Below are positions 44,052-52,554 of a DNA stretch of 64,000 nt, piece by piece. This DNA is from Seohaeicola_A nanhaiensis. GTDB taxonomy: Bacteria; Pseudomonadota; Alphaproteobacteria; Rhodobacterales; Rhodobacteraceae. Numbering within the stretch: the stretch's first letter is position 1; each line of letters begins with the position of its first letter. Under the pieces are notes generated by a model. That model had not been told where the DNA came from, searched no databases, and saw only the letters and a list, made by a program, of their open reading frames with translations. The position numbers and the translations under genes are program-made. The stretch is from contig NZ_JBHSGI010000009.1 in NCBI RefSeq assembly GCF_042654245.1, positions 186,001 through 250,000 of the forward strand, in the 5' to 3' direction.

Positions 44052-44892
44052 CGCGCGCGCTCCGCAGCGCGGCGAGTTCGGCGCGCATTGCCTTCAGCTC
44101 TTCATGCATGGCGGCGACCTGTTCGCCGACGATGTCGGTCTCGACCTTGACCAGATCGCGCAGGCCTTCGAATTCGGCCTCGGTTTCGTCCTCGACCGCC
44201 GATTGCATGGTGTTCACCATCAGACCGATGAAGAGGTTCAGCACCGAGAAGGTGGTGGCCATGATGAAGGGCACGAAGAAGGCCCAGGCATAGGGGAATT
44301 CCTGCATCACCGGGCGCACAATGCCCATCGACCAGGATTCGAGCGTCATGATCTGGAACAGCGAATAGATCGACCGGCCCAGGGTGCCGAACCATTCGTC
44401 GAAGGTGTCGCCGAAGAGCAGCGTCGCCATCACGCCGAAGACGTAATAGACGATCGAGAGCATGATGATGACCGCGCCCATGCCGGGCAGGGCATCGAGC
44501 AGAGCCTGCACCACGGCGCGCATCTGCGGGACGACGGACAGCAGGCGCAGGGTTCGGATGACGCGCAGGCCGCGCAGGGCCGAGAGGCCGCCGCCCGAGG
44601 GCATCAGGCCGATGCCCACGACGATCAGGTCGAAGATGTTCCAGGCGCTGTTGAAGAAGGACAGACGGTAGACGAAGAACTTGATCAGCAGTTCGATCAC
44701 GAAGATCGACAGGGCGACCGTATCGACGAGAACCAGGAGCGGCCCGACCGCGGCGACCACGCGGTCGGAGGTGGACAGGCCCAGCGTGAGCGCGTTGATG
44801 ATGATCACCGCCATGATCGCGTTCTTGAACCGGTCGGATTCGACCATGACGCGCAGGCGGGCGCGGATGTCGGTTTGTGCGGCTGCAGTCAT
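44041..44892 (-). CDS. Voltage-gated sodium channel-type ion channel (NaChBac family)
   Basis: 283 residues, six-helix single-domain channel. The S4 voltage sensor ALRGLRVIRTLRLLSVVPQM has arginines every third residue. The pore loop carries the selectivity filter TLESWS, the exact bacterial sodium-channel signature. S6 (FSVLNLFIGLMVNTMQSAVE) leads to a C-terminal coiled coil (EQVAAMHEELKAMRAELAAL) as in other BacNav tetramers. Inner-membrane Na+ conduction is expected. It is embedded between clpV and the fused sheath gene in the T6SS block and overlaps the sheath gene start by 11 bp, so it is co-expressed with T6SS. Its role there is unknown. Confidence 0.93.
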   Translation of the reverse strand: MTAAAQTDIRARLRVMVESDRFKNAIMAVIIINALTLGLSTSDRVVAAVGPLLVLVDTVALSIFVIELLIKFFVYRLSFFNSAWNIFDLIVVGIGLMPSGGGLSALRGLRVIRTLRLLSVVPQMRAVVQALLDALPGMGAVIIMLSIVYYVFGVMATLLFGDTFDEWFGTLGRSIYSLFQIMTLESWSMGIVRPVMQEFPYAWAFFVPFIMATTFSVLNLFIGLMVNTMQSAVEDETEAEFEGLRDLVKVETDIVGEQVAAMHEELKAMRAELAALRSARDGG

Positions 44893-44948
44893 TTCTGCCT
44901 TCTTGCTTTCGCTGTCCCTGTTACGTCAAAACCGGCGCCCGGCGGCGC

Positions 44949-47657
44949 CTAGTCAAATCTGTAGGTGAATTCGCCATCTTTCACGTCGATGGCAACCCTG
45001 GCGATCTCGCCGCCCTCCATCATCCGGCGGAGGAATTCGGCCGAGATTTCGGGAAGCATCGTATTGGTCACGATCGCGTCGATCATGCGGCCGCCGCTTT
45101 CCAGTTCCTGGCAGCGCTCGACAATGGTGTCGACCACGGCGTCCGAGTATTCGAACGGCACGCCGTGGGCCTCTTTCACCCGCTTCTTGATGCGGTTGAG
45201 CTGGAGTTTCGTGATCTCGGCGATCATCGTCGGCGACAACGGGTAATAGGGGATCGTCACGAGGCGGCCCAGCAGGGCGGCGGGGAAGATCTTGAGCAGC
45301 GGGTCGCGCAGCGCCTTGGCGATGCCCTCGGGTTCGGGCAGCAGGTCGGGGTCGGAGCACATGTCCATGATGAGGTCGGATCCGGCGTTCGAGGTCAGCA
45401 GGATCAGCGTGTTCTTGAAGTCGATGATGCGGCCTTCGCCGTCTTCCATCACGCCCTTGTCGAAGACCTGGAAGAAGATTTCGTGCACGTCGGGGTGGGC
45501 CTTTTCCACCTCGTCGAGCAGGACGACACTGTAGGGCTTGCGCCGCACCGCCTCGGTCAGGACGCCGCCTTCGCCGTAGCCGACATAGCCCGGAGGTGCG
45601 CCTTTCAGCGAGGAGACGGTATGCGCCTCCTGGTATTCGGACATGTTGATGGTGATGACGTTCTGTTCGCCGCCATAGAGCACCTCGGCCAGCGCGAGCG
45701 CGGTTTCGGTCTTGCCGACGCCAGAGGTGCCGGCCAGCAGGAACACGCCAATCGGCTTGGAGGGGTTGTCAAGGCCGGCGCGCGAGGTCTGGATGCGCTT
45801 GGCGATCATCTTCATCGCGTGGTCCTGGCCGATCACCCGCTTGGCGAGGTGTTCTTCGAGGTGCAGCACGGTGTCGATCTCGTCCTTGACCATGCGGCCC
45901 ACGGGGATGCCGGTCCAGTCGCCGACGACCGAGGCCACGGCCTGGTGGTCGACGATGGGGAGGATCAGCGGAGATTCGCCCTGGAGGTCGGTCAGTTCCT
46001 TGTTGGCGGCCTTGAGGTCGGCCATCAGCTGGGCGCGGGCCTCGTCGGACAGCGGGCTTTCGACGACTTCGGCCTCGGCGCCGACCAGCGGGGTGTCGAC
46101 GGGGGCGCCGCCTTCGCGCAGTCTGGCGCGCAGGTCGAGGATCCGGTCCACCACGGCCTTTTCGCCCTCCCACCGGGCGGTCAGCGAGGTCAGCCGATCT
46201 TCTTCCGCGGTCTTGGCGGCGGTCACGGCCTCGCGGCGGTCGCCGACCTCGTAGCCGGCGGTTTCGTCGCGGCCAATGATCTCGAGTTCGGTGGTCAGCG
46301 CCTCGATCCGGCGGCGGCAGTCGTCCACCTCGGCCGGGACCGCGTGCTGGCTGACCGCGACACGGGCGCAGGCGGTATCGAGGAGGCTGACCGACTTGTC
46401 CGGCAGCTGCCGCGCCGGGATATAGCGGGCCGAGAGCGAGACGGCGGCTTCGATGCCTTCGTCCAGAACCTGAACCTTGTGGTGCTTTTCCAGCATCGAG
46501 GCGATGCCGCGCATCATCAGGATGGCCTTGGGGATGTCGGGTTCGTCGACCTGGACCACCTGGAAGCGGCGGGTGAGGGCCGGGTCTTTCTCGATGTATT
46601 TCTTGTATTCCGCCCAGGTCGTCGCGCCGATGGTGCGCAGGGTGCCGCGCGCCAGCGCCGGTTTCAGCAGGTTGGCCGCGTCGCCGGTGCCGGCCGCGCC
46701 GCCGGCGCCGACCAGCGTGTGGGTTTCGTCCACGAACATGATGATCGGGGTGGGGCTGGCCTGCACCTCGTCTATGACGCTGCGCAGGCGGTTCTCGAAT
46801 TCGCCCTTCATCGAGGCGCCGGCCTGCAGCAGGCCGACGTCGAGCACCAGCAGGCGGACGTTCTGGAGCGCGGGGGGCACGTCGCCGCGGGCGATGCGCA
46901 GGGCGAAGCCTTCGACCACGGCGGTCTTGCCGACGCCGGCCTCGCCGGTGAGGATCGGGTTGTTCTGGCGGCGGCGCATCAGCACGTCGATCAGCTGGCG
47001 GATTTCCTCGTCGCGGCCGACGATGGGGTCGATCTCGCCATTGCGGGCCTGTTCGGTGAGGTCGGTGCAGAACTGGTCAAGCGCTTCGGTGCTGCCAAGC
47101 TGGGCCGCGCGGGCCCCGCTGGCCTCGCCGGGTTCGACGCCGCCGCCGGTCTGGCTCCCGTCCTGCGGGCGCAGCCGTTCCTCGGGCGAGCCTTCGGTGG
47201 CCTTGGCGAAGTTGTCGGCCAGATCGTCGGGGCCGATGCTGCCGAGTTCGGGCGACATCGACTTGAGGATGTTGCGCAGCGAGGGGGTCTTGAGCATGCC
47301 GAGCAGCAGGTGCCCGGTGCGGACCTGACTGGACGAGTAGAGCAGCGAGCCCCAGACCCAGCCGCGTTCCATCGCGTCGGTCAGATGGTCGGAGAGGTCG
47401 GAAATCGCGCTGGCCCCGCGCGGCAGCATGTCGAGCGCTCGGGTCATCTCGGTGGCGATCTTGCCGGGGTCGAGCTTGTAGTGCTGGATGATGCGGTGCA
47501 GGTCGCTGTCCTGCATGTTCAGCAACTGGTGCATCCAGTGGACCAGCTCGACATAGGGGTTGCCCCGCATCTTGCAGAACACCGTGGCGCTTTCGACCGC
47601 CTGATACCCCAGTTTGTTCAGCTTTCCGAACAGTGAAACCCGGCTGATTTCGGTCAT
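44949..47657 (-). CDS. clpV: T6SS sheath-recycling AAA+ ATPase ClpV (TssH)
   Basis: 902 residues. N-terminal Clp-N domain (about 1-160), first AAA+ module with Walker A GEAGVGKTAVVEG near residue 237 and MFVDETHTLVG, a middle coiled-coil domain, second AAA+ module with GTSGVGKTETAL near 643 and VVLLDEVEKAHPD, and a C-terminal D2-small domain. Hexamers unfold contracted TssBC sheath. ATGA overlap with tssG upstream; the channel gene follows after 56 bp. Confidence 0.96.
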   Translation of the reverse strand: MTEISRVSLFGKLNKLGYQAVESATVFCKMRGNPYVELVHWMHQLLNMQDSDLHRIIQHYKLDPGKIATEMTRALDMLPRGASAISDLSDHLTDAMERGWVWGSLLYSSSQVRTGHLLLGMLKTPSLRNILKSMSPELGSIGPDDLADNFAKATEGSPEERLRPQDGSQTGGGVEPGEASGARAAQLGSTEALDQFCTDLTEQARNGEIDPIVGRDEEIRQLIDVLMRRRQNNPILTGEAGVGKTAVVEGFALRIARGDVPPALQNVRLLVLDVGLLQAGASMKGEFENRLRSVIDEVQASPTPIIMFVDETHTLVGAGGAAGTGDAANLLKPALARGTLRTIGATTWAEYKKYIEKDPALTRRFQVVQVDEPDIPKAILMMRGIASMLEKHHKVQVLDEGIEAAVSLSARYIPARQLPDKSVSLLDTACARVAVSQHAVPAEVDDCRRRIEALTTELEIIGRDETAGYEVGDRREAVTAAKTAEEDRLTSLTARWEGEKAVVDRILDLRARLREGGAPVDTPLVGAEAEVVESPLSDEARAQLMADLKAANKELTDLQGESPLILPIVDHQAVASVVGDWTGIPVGRMVKDEIDTVLHLEEHLAKRVIGQDHAMKMIAKRIQTSRAGLDNPSKPIGVFLLAGTSGVGKTETALALAEVLYGGEQNVITINMSEYQEAHTVSSLKGAPPGYVGYGEGGVLTEAVRRKPYSVVLLDEVEKAHPDVHEIFFQVFDKGVMEDGEGRIIDFKNTLILLTSNAGSDLIMDMCSDPDLLPEPEGIAKALRDPLLKIFPAALLGRLVTIPYYPLSPTMIAEITKLQLNRIKKRVKEAHGVPFEYSDAVVDTIVERCQELESGGRMIDAIVTNTMLPEISAEFLRRMMEGGEIARVAIDVKDGEFTYRFD

Positions 47658-48733
47658 TGCATACCCTTCCCGATCCCTGCGGCGGCCTTGTCGTGCCGCT
47701 CTCCTGTTGCAATCGCGCCGGGATAGAGGAACAGGTCCTCGGCATCCGGCCTTGTTTCGTCGGCGTCGCGGCGCGACGCGATCCAGCTGGTGTGTCCCAG
47801 CCGCGTCTTTCCGCCGAGGCTGGCGCGCGGAACGTCGTCGCCCGCCAGTACCAGGTTGACGTCCCAGTCCAGCGCGTCCCCCACATAGTTGCGCACGGCC
47901 GCCCTGAGCCGGTCAAGGGACTCTCCGCCCGGCAGGAGGCGTTCGTATTTGTCGAGGGGCAGCGGGCCGATGCGGATGCGGAACTTGTCGCCGCGGGTCC
48001 AGACCTTCTGGCCGATGCTGGTGGACTGGCCGAGGCCGCCCATGCCGCCCAGCTGCCAGCGGTCGTCGGGTTCGAGCTCGAGCCAGCTGCCGACGAACTG
48101 TTGCAGCGTCACCGGAGCCTCGAAAAAGGAGGACAGAATGGACACCAGCCCCTCGGCGTTGCGCGCGCCCTGGCTGAAGAAGCCGGCGAAATGGAGGCGC
48201 GTCTCGTCGGGCAGAGCGTCGCGGCCGCGCAGGTAGGTGCCGTGGAACCCGGCGATGGCCGCCACCTTGCGCGACATCGGATCGTCGGCGCGGTCGTAGC
48301 TGACGGCCGGATTGCCGCTGTTCCAGGCGCGATAGAGCAGCCCAGTCATGCGGTGGATCAGCATGTCGACAAAGGCCACGATGGTGCGGTCGCGGTGGTT
48401 GCGATAGCGGTCGCGGACGTATTCGGTCAGGTGCAGCGGCAGCGGGCCCTGAGGACCGAAGAGGCCGAAGAACCGGTTTGTCAGGCGCCCGGGCTTGTTG
48501 GGCGCGGGGGGCGCGAAGGCGGCGATGGTGGAGGGCGGGAAGGCCAGCTCGGCCTCTTGCCCGAGGCGCACGCGGTCTTCGCGCGGGCGCCGGCTTTCGC
48601 CGAGCCGCGGATTGTCCGGATAGGCCGCCTCGATGATGCGAAGCGCCTGGAACAGGTGGTGTTCCTCGGGCGCGGCGATCAACCGATCAAGGTGACTCAG
48701 ATGATCCGGCCGAGACCCTTTTCCGGTCGCCAT
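47654..48733 (-). CDS. tssG: T6SS baseplate protein TssG
   Basis: 359 residues, matching TssG: DHLSHLDRLIAAPEEHHLFQ at the start, RVRLGQEAELAFPPSTI, and the GLFGPQGPLPLHLTEY motif typical of the family. Wedge component with TssF and TssE. Overlaps the end of tssF by 37 bp and the start of clpV by 4 bp. Confidence 0.95.
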   Translation of the reverse strand: MATGKGSRPDHLSHLDRLIAAPEEHHLFQALRIIEAAYPDNPRLGESRRPREDRVRLGQEAELAFPPSTIAAFAPPAPNKPGRLTNRFFGLFGPQGPLPLHLTEYVRDRYRNHRDRTIVAFVDMLIHRMTGLLYRAWNSGNPAVSYDRADDPMSRKVAAIAGFHGTYLRGRDALPDETRLHFAGFFSQGARNAEGLVSILSSFFEAPVTLQQFVGSWLELEPDDRWQLGGMGGLGQSTSIGQKVWTRGDKFRIRIGPLPLDKYERLLPGGESLDRLRAAVRNYVGDALDWDVNLVLAGDDVPRASLGGKTRLGHTSWIASRRDADETRPDAEDLFLYPGAIATGERHDKAAAGIGKGMQ

Positions 48734-50577
48734 CTGGCAATTTCCCCGCGTTTCTGCGTTTTCAGGACGGTTTCTGTAAAGCTGTTGATCGTAACGTATT
48801 TTCGCATGAAGCGTTCGAGCACGGCGCCCAAGACATAGACGCTGGTGCCCTCGAAGAAGCTTTCGTCAAAGCCGATAGTGATTTCCAGTCCGCGCACGGC
48901 GGTGGACATCACCTCGTCGCTCATCCGGCGGACAATCGGGCGGCTGGTGACGGAGGAGATGCCTTCGAGCTGTTTCTCGGTCACGCGGTCGCCGAGCGGG
49001 GCGTAGATGCCGACCAGTTCGCGCAGCGCCTCGGCGCCGCCGCCGGTGCCGTCGGTGTCGATGATCGAAAGGTAGTTGAGGCTGAGGTGGCTGATCAGCC
49101 GCCAGGCGGTATCGCCCTGCGCCAGCGTCGGATGCGGCCGGGTCGGCGAAACGGGCAGGCGGATCGAGCTGACCGGGCCACCTTCGGGCAGCTGGAAGAT
49201 GTCGACGTCGCCGGTGGCCAGAAGCATGGGCAGGTCGCGGTTCGAGCAGAGGGCGCGCACGGCGAGCTGTTCGAGGTTGGCGGAATAGGGCGCCTGGGTG
49301 CGGTCGACCAGAGTGAGATAGACCTCGGAGCCGAGATAGGTGGTGCGCACCCCGCGCAGGCGTTCCTTTTCGGACCGCTGCCGCATCCGCCGCTTGATGG
49401 TGAAATAGGCCGGATGCGTCTCGCCCGCCGAGGTGAAGTCGGTCGCGGAATAGAAGGGGCGGAATTCGAGGTCTTCCTCGCCCTCGCTGCTGATGCCGGT
49501 GACGCTTTCGATGCTGAAGATCTCGAAATCCATCGCCGCGGTGCGGTTCGGGATCACGTGCAGTTCGGTGTCGCGGGCGGTGACGTGCACCCGGTCGCAC
49601 CGCTTGGGGAAGAGGTTGATCGCGGGCACGGCGTTCAGGATGAAGGCTTCGGGCACCACGCTGGCCGAAATCTCGCGCCGGCCTTCGGCGAGCAGGATGT
49701 AGATATCGACCTCGGAGCCGGTCGCCCTTTGCAGGGCGGGGCGAAGCCCGTGCAGTTCCACGAAGAGGAACCGCTCCGGCATGGCGAAGTATTCCTGCAG
49801 AAGGCGGTAGCCGTCGAAGGACCGGCGGGGCAGGGGCAGCAGGGCCTCGTCACGCTCGAACCCGCGGGCGCGGATGCCGCTGCCGGGCAGTTGCTGGGAC
49901 CAGTCGGCGCGCCGGTCGGTCGAGCGGCCGCAGAGCGCGCGGGTCTGGGTGCAGAGCAGTTCCAGCATGGCCCAGTTGTTGCCGCCGCCGCCCTTGAGGT
50001 GCATCGTCAGGCTGTCCATCGGCAGGTCGGACATCTTGCCGCCGTCCTTGCGGCGCAGCCGCAGGCGGATGCCGGCGCGGGCGTCGGTGTTGCCGGTCAC
50101 GCCGGCGGCCACCAGATCGCCGCGGCCGTCGATATACTGCGCCTCGGCGATCTCGACGGGCCAGAGCGTCAGATCGGCGGCGGTGCGGAATTCGCAGGGG
50201 GTCTGTTCGCCTTCCTGCAAGCGGCTGCGCAGCAGCGTGTGACGGGGCAGGACATAGCCCGACTTGACCGCCGAGTTCGTGATGTCGGGTTCGAAGGCCG
50301 CGATCATCATCGCCGGAGTGGGCGCCAGGTAATGGGGATAGACGATCTCCATCAGGTGGCTGGTGAAGGCCGGGTATTGCAGTTCGAGTTCGAGCTGGAC
50401 GCGGGCGGAGAGAAAGGCCACGCCTTCGAGCAGCCGTTCGACATAGGGGTCGAGCACCTCGGTGCCTTCCATCCCCAGGCGCGAGGCGATCTTGGGATAG
50501 GCTTCGGCGAATTCCGCGCCCATGTCGCGCAGGTAGAGAAGCTCGTTCTCGTAGTGTTTCATCAACCGCGTGTCCAT
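48697..50577 (-). CDS. tssF: T6SS baseplate protein TssF
   Basis: 626 residues. Family start YYENELLYLRDMGAEFAE-like (HYENELLYLRDMGAEFAEAY), then PKIASRLGMEGTEVLDPYVE and RVQLELELQYPAFTSHLMEI. Major wedge protein of the T6SS baseplate. Four bases after tssE, and its end overlaps tssG. Confidence 0.96.
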   Translation of the reverse strand: MDTRLMKHYENELLYLRDMGAEFAEAYPKIASRLGMEGTEVLDPYVERLLEGVAFLSARVQLELELQYPAFTSHLMEIVYPHYLAPTPAMMIAAFEPDITNSAVKSGYVLPRHTLLRSRLQEGEQTPCEFRTAADLTLWPVEIAEAQYIDGRGDLVAAGVTGNTDARAGIRLRLRRKDGGKMSDLPMDSLTMHLKGGGGNNWAMLELLCTQTRALCGRSTDRRADWSQQLPGSGIRARGFERDEALLPLPRRSFDGYRLLQEYFAMPERFLFVELHGLRPALQRATGSEVDIYILLAEGRREISASVVPEAFILNAVPAINLFPKRCDRVHVTARDTELHVIPNRTAAMDFEIFSIESVTGISSEGEEDLEFRPFYSATDFTSAGETHPAYFTIKRRMRQRSEKERLRGVRTTYLGSEVYLTLVDRTQAPYSANLEQLAVRALCSNRDLPMLLATGDVDIFQLPEGGPVSSIRLPVSPTRPHPTLAQGDTAWRLISHLSLNYLSIIDTDGTGGGAEALRELVGIYAPLGDRVTEKQLEGISSVTSRPIVRRMSDEVMSTAVRGLEITIGFDESFFEGTSVYVLGAVLERFMRKYVTINSFTETVLKTQKRGEIARWRPEKGLGRII

Positions 50578-50581
50578 CGCG

Positions 50582-51079
50582 TCAGCTCCTCCGTTCCACG
50601 AGGACTTCGCCGGTTGTCACGTCCACCTTGGAGCGCAGATACAGCTCCATCGGCAGTGGCTGCGCCCACATGTCGGCGCGGATGTTCAGTGCGACGGTCA
50701 TGTTCCCGCCATTCTCGTCGGGGCTGAGCGAGACATCGACCGAGCCCTTGATGATGCGGGGTTCGTGTTCGGTGATCGCCCGTTCGATGGCTTTGCGGAT
50801 CAGTTGCGCGCGTTCTTCGGTGGAGTATTCCCCGGCGACTTCGCGCATGCCGTAGTTCAGCACCGAGCGCCGCACGTTGGGGAAGGCCTCGCCGTCCATG
50901 CTGCTTTCGATGTTGTTGGTGTTCAGAAGCCAGGTCAGGTCGCGCTGGATGATGTCGCGCAGGCGGGAAATGTCGATCACCCGCTCTTCGCGGCTTTCCT
51001 TGACTTGGCCCGGTTCGTGATCGGTCAGTCGGTCCAGGAGCGACGGCTGAAGCCGGTCTGTCAGAGTCTTGTCAGCCAT
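50582..51079 (-). CDS. tssE: T6SS baseplate protein TssE (gp25-like)
   Basis: 165 residues. N-terminal LQPSLLDRLTDHEPG and the gp25-like domain with LRDIIQRDLTWLLNTNNI and VRRSVLNYGMREVAG. Nucleates sheath assembly on the baseplate. Overlaps tagJ by 8 bp. Confidence 0.95.
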   Translation of the reverse strand: MADKTLTDRLQPSLLDRLTDHEPGQVKESREERVIDISRLRDIIQRDLTWLLNTNNIESSMDGEAFPNVRRSVLNYGMREVAGEYSTEERAQLIRKAIERAITEHEPRIIKGSVDVSLSPDENGGNMTVALNIRADMWAQPLPMELYLRSKVDVTTGEVLVERRS

Positions 51080-51905
51080 CCTGGCCTGTGTCCTTCACGT
51101 CAGAACCGGCCCCCTCTGCACCGTCCATCTTCAGAAGCCGCAGGTCAAGCAGGGCGATGTCGGCCTGGTCGGTGGCGAGCAGCCGCTGGCCCGATCCGGC
51201 GAAGGTTTCGGCACCGAGATCGGTCCAGCTGGTGGCGCGGGCCAGTTTCTCGGCCGCATCACCGCCCGGCGTGGTGCCGGCATAGCGTGTCGGGATCAGC
51301 GCCGGCACCTCGCCCCCGTTGGCGAGCGTCAGGGTCGCCGCCGTCCAGACCGCATCGCGCAGGTCGCTGGGCGCTTCCATTTCCAGCTTGGCGATGGCGT
51401 TGAACGGCAGCCAGAAATAGCGACCGTTCACGATTACCTCGAGCACCGGGCCAAGGCGCATATCGGCGTCCGCAATCCATTCGAAGCGCACGCCGTCCGC
51501 CTCGCCCGAGGTGGCGGGCGCGGCGTCGAAGGCGCGGGCGCGCAGGTTGGCGGCCTCGGTCGTCTTGCCCGAGCCGAGAAGCTTTTGCGCCTCGATCAGC
51601 AGGGCCAGCCATTCCTGGGGTTCGCCGAAGACCAGGGGCGACTTCTCGCCCGCGAAGACCTTTTCGCGGTAGACCTCGCAGATGATCGCCTCGCGATAGG
51701 TCTTGGCCATCATCGTGGCGAGCGGATCCATCTCGGCCGAGAGCTTGAGCTGGGTGATCGCGCGTTTCCAGTCGCCCAGCACGCAGAGGAGCTGGAACAG
51801 GAAGATGCGCAATTTTGCGTTCGCGGGATCCTTGCGCACCTTGTCCTGCAACGCGGTCAGCGTCGCATCCAGGTCGCCGGATTTCAGATGCTCTTCTGGG
51901 GTCAT
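51072..51905 (-). CDS. tagJ: T6SS accessory protein TagJ (ImpE)
   Basis: 277 residues. TPR-like N-terminal half (EEHLKSGDLDATLTALQDKV, LRIFLFQLLCVLGDWKRAI) and the ImpE C-terminal domain (RYFWLPFNAIAKLEMEAP, LIPTRYAGTTPGGD). In Pseudomonas H1-T6SS the homologue binds TssB and ClpV and modulates sheath disassembly. Separated from hcp upstream by a strong hairpin. Confidence 0.92.
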   Translation of the reverse strand: MTPEEHLKSGDLDATLTALQDKVRKDPANAKLRIFLFQLLCVLGDWKRAITQLKLSAEMDPLATMMAKTYREAIICEVYREKVFAGEKSPLVFGEPQEWLALLIEAQKLLGSGKTTEAANLRARAFDAAPATSGEADGVRFEWIADADMRLGPVLEVIVNGRYFWLPFNAIAKLEMEAPSDLRDAVWTAATLTLANGGEVPALIPTRYAGTTPGGDAAEKLARATSWTDLGAETFAGSGQRLLATDQADIALLDLRLLKMDGAEGAGSDVKDTGQDG

Positions 51906-51937
51906 GTGCGGCCTGTTCAGGTGGGACTTTCAGAAAT

Positions 51938-51975
51938 GACAAAGTCCGGGCCACGAGGGCCCGGACGAGTTTGTC
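51938..51975 (-). terminator. Strong hairpin after hcp, probable partial terminator
   Basis: Directly downstream of the hcp stop is a 9-bp perfect stem GTCCGGGCC/GGCCCGGAC with a 5-base loop, extended after a 3-base bulge by GACAAA/TTTGTC. In the hcp direction the stem ends in TTTGTCATTT. It lies within the T6SS transcription unit, ahead of tagJ-tssE-F-G-clpV, so it may attenuate read-through and keep tssA-B-C-hcp transcripts in excess. Confidence 0.7.
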
Positions 51976-51985
51976 AGGAAAGGGG

Positions 51986-52483
51986 TCAGCCCATTTCGCC
52001 GGCCATGACATCCCAGCTGAAGGTACCGCCGGTGCCCAGAGCGCCGGTTTTCGGGTCGGCCTTCTTGTAGACGATCTCGATCCGGCGGTAGCAGAGGTCC
52101 CAGCTTTCTTCCGGGATCTGCTCTTCGCCGCCGGAGACTTCGTATTTGTCGATGACCGTGTCGAAGAGCTTCCAGATGAGGTAGGGTTCCATCCCCTTGC
52201 CGGCGCTGTCGGCCGACCGGCACATCTCGATGGTGATTTCCTTGCGCGAGGTGCCGTCGGCGACCGAGAGCATCAGCTTGGGCGAGGCGATGCTGAGTTC
52301 CGAGGTCACCGAGACCTTGCCGAAGCTCGAGTTGGCATAGCCGCGCTGGGTGGTGCCGAGGTCATCCATGTCCAGGGTGCGGGTGACTTCCCAGGAGATG
52401 GTCTTGGCGGGAATCCATTCCTTGTGGTTGCGCTCGGGGCATTCACCGGGGATGTCGCCGATCTTGATGAAGGTGTTTTCCAT
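51986..52483 (-). CDS. hcp: T6SS tube protein Hcp (TssD)
   Basis: 165 residues of the Hcp1 family: FIKIGDIPGECPERNHK at the start, SFGKVSVTSELSIASPKL, and the C-terminal EIVYKKADPKTG stretch. Hexameric ring of the inner tube and possible carrier of small effectors. AGGA precedes the ATG. Placed between tssC (71 bp) and a strong hairpin. Confidence 0.95.
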   Translation of the reverse strand: MENTFIKIGDIPGECPERNHKEWIPAKTISWEVTRTLDMDDLGTTQRGYANSSFGKVSVTSELSIASPKLMLSVADGTSRKEITIEMCRSADSAGKGMEPYLIWKLFDTVIDKYEVSGGEEQIPEESWDLCYRRIEIVYKKADPKTGALGTGGTFSWDVMAGEMG

Positions 52484-52554
52484 TTTTCTGTGTCCTTTCT
52501 GAGTGAGGCGTCAATCGCCAATTAAACAAAGTCCCGCCGTCGAGGCGCCACTAA

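Noticed and set aside
44877..47636. A 919-codon plus-strand open frame opposite clpV
   Set aside because: Antisense shadow of ClpV; no domain, no ribosome-binding site, and the minus-strand reading has both AAA+ modules.
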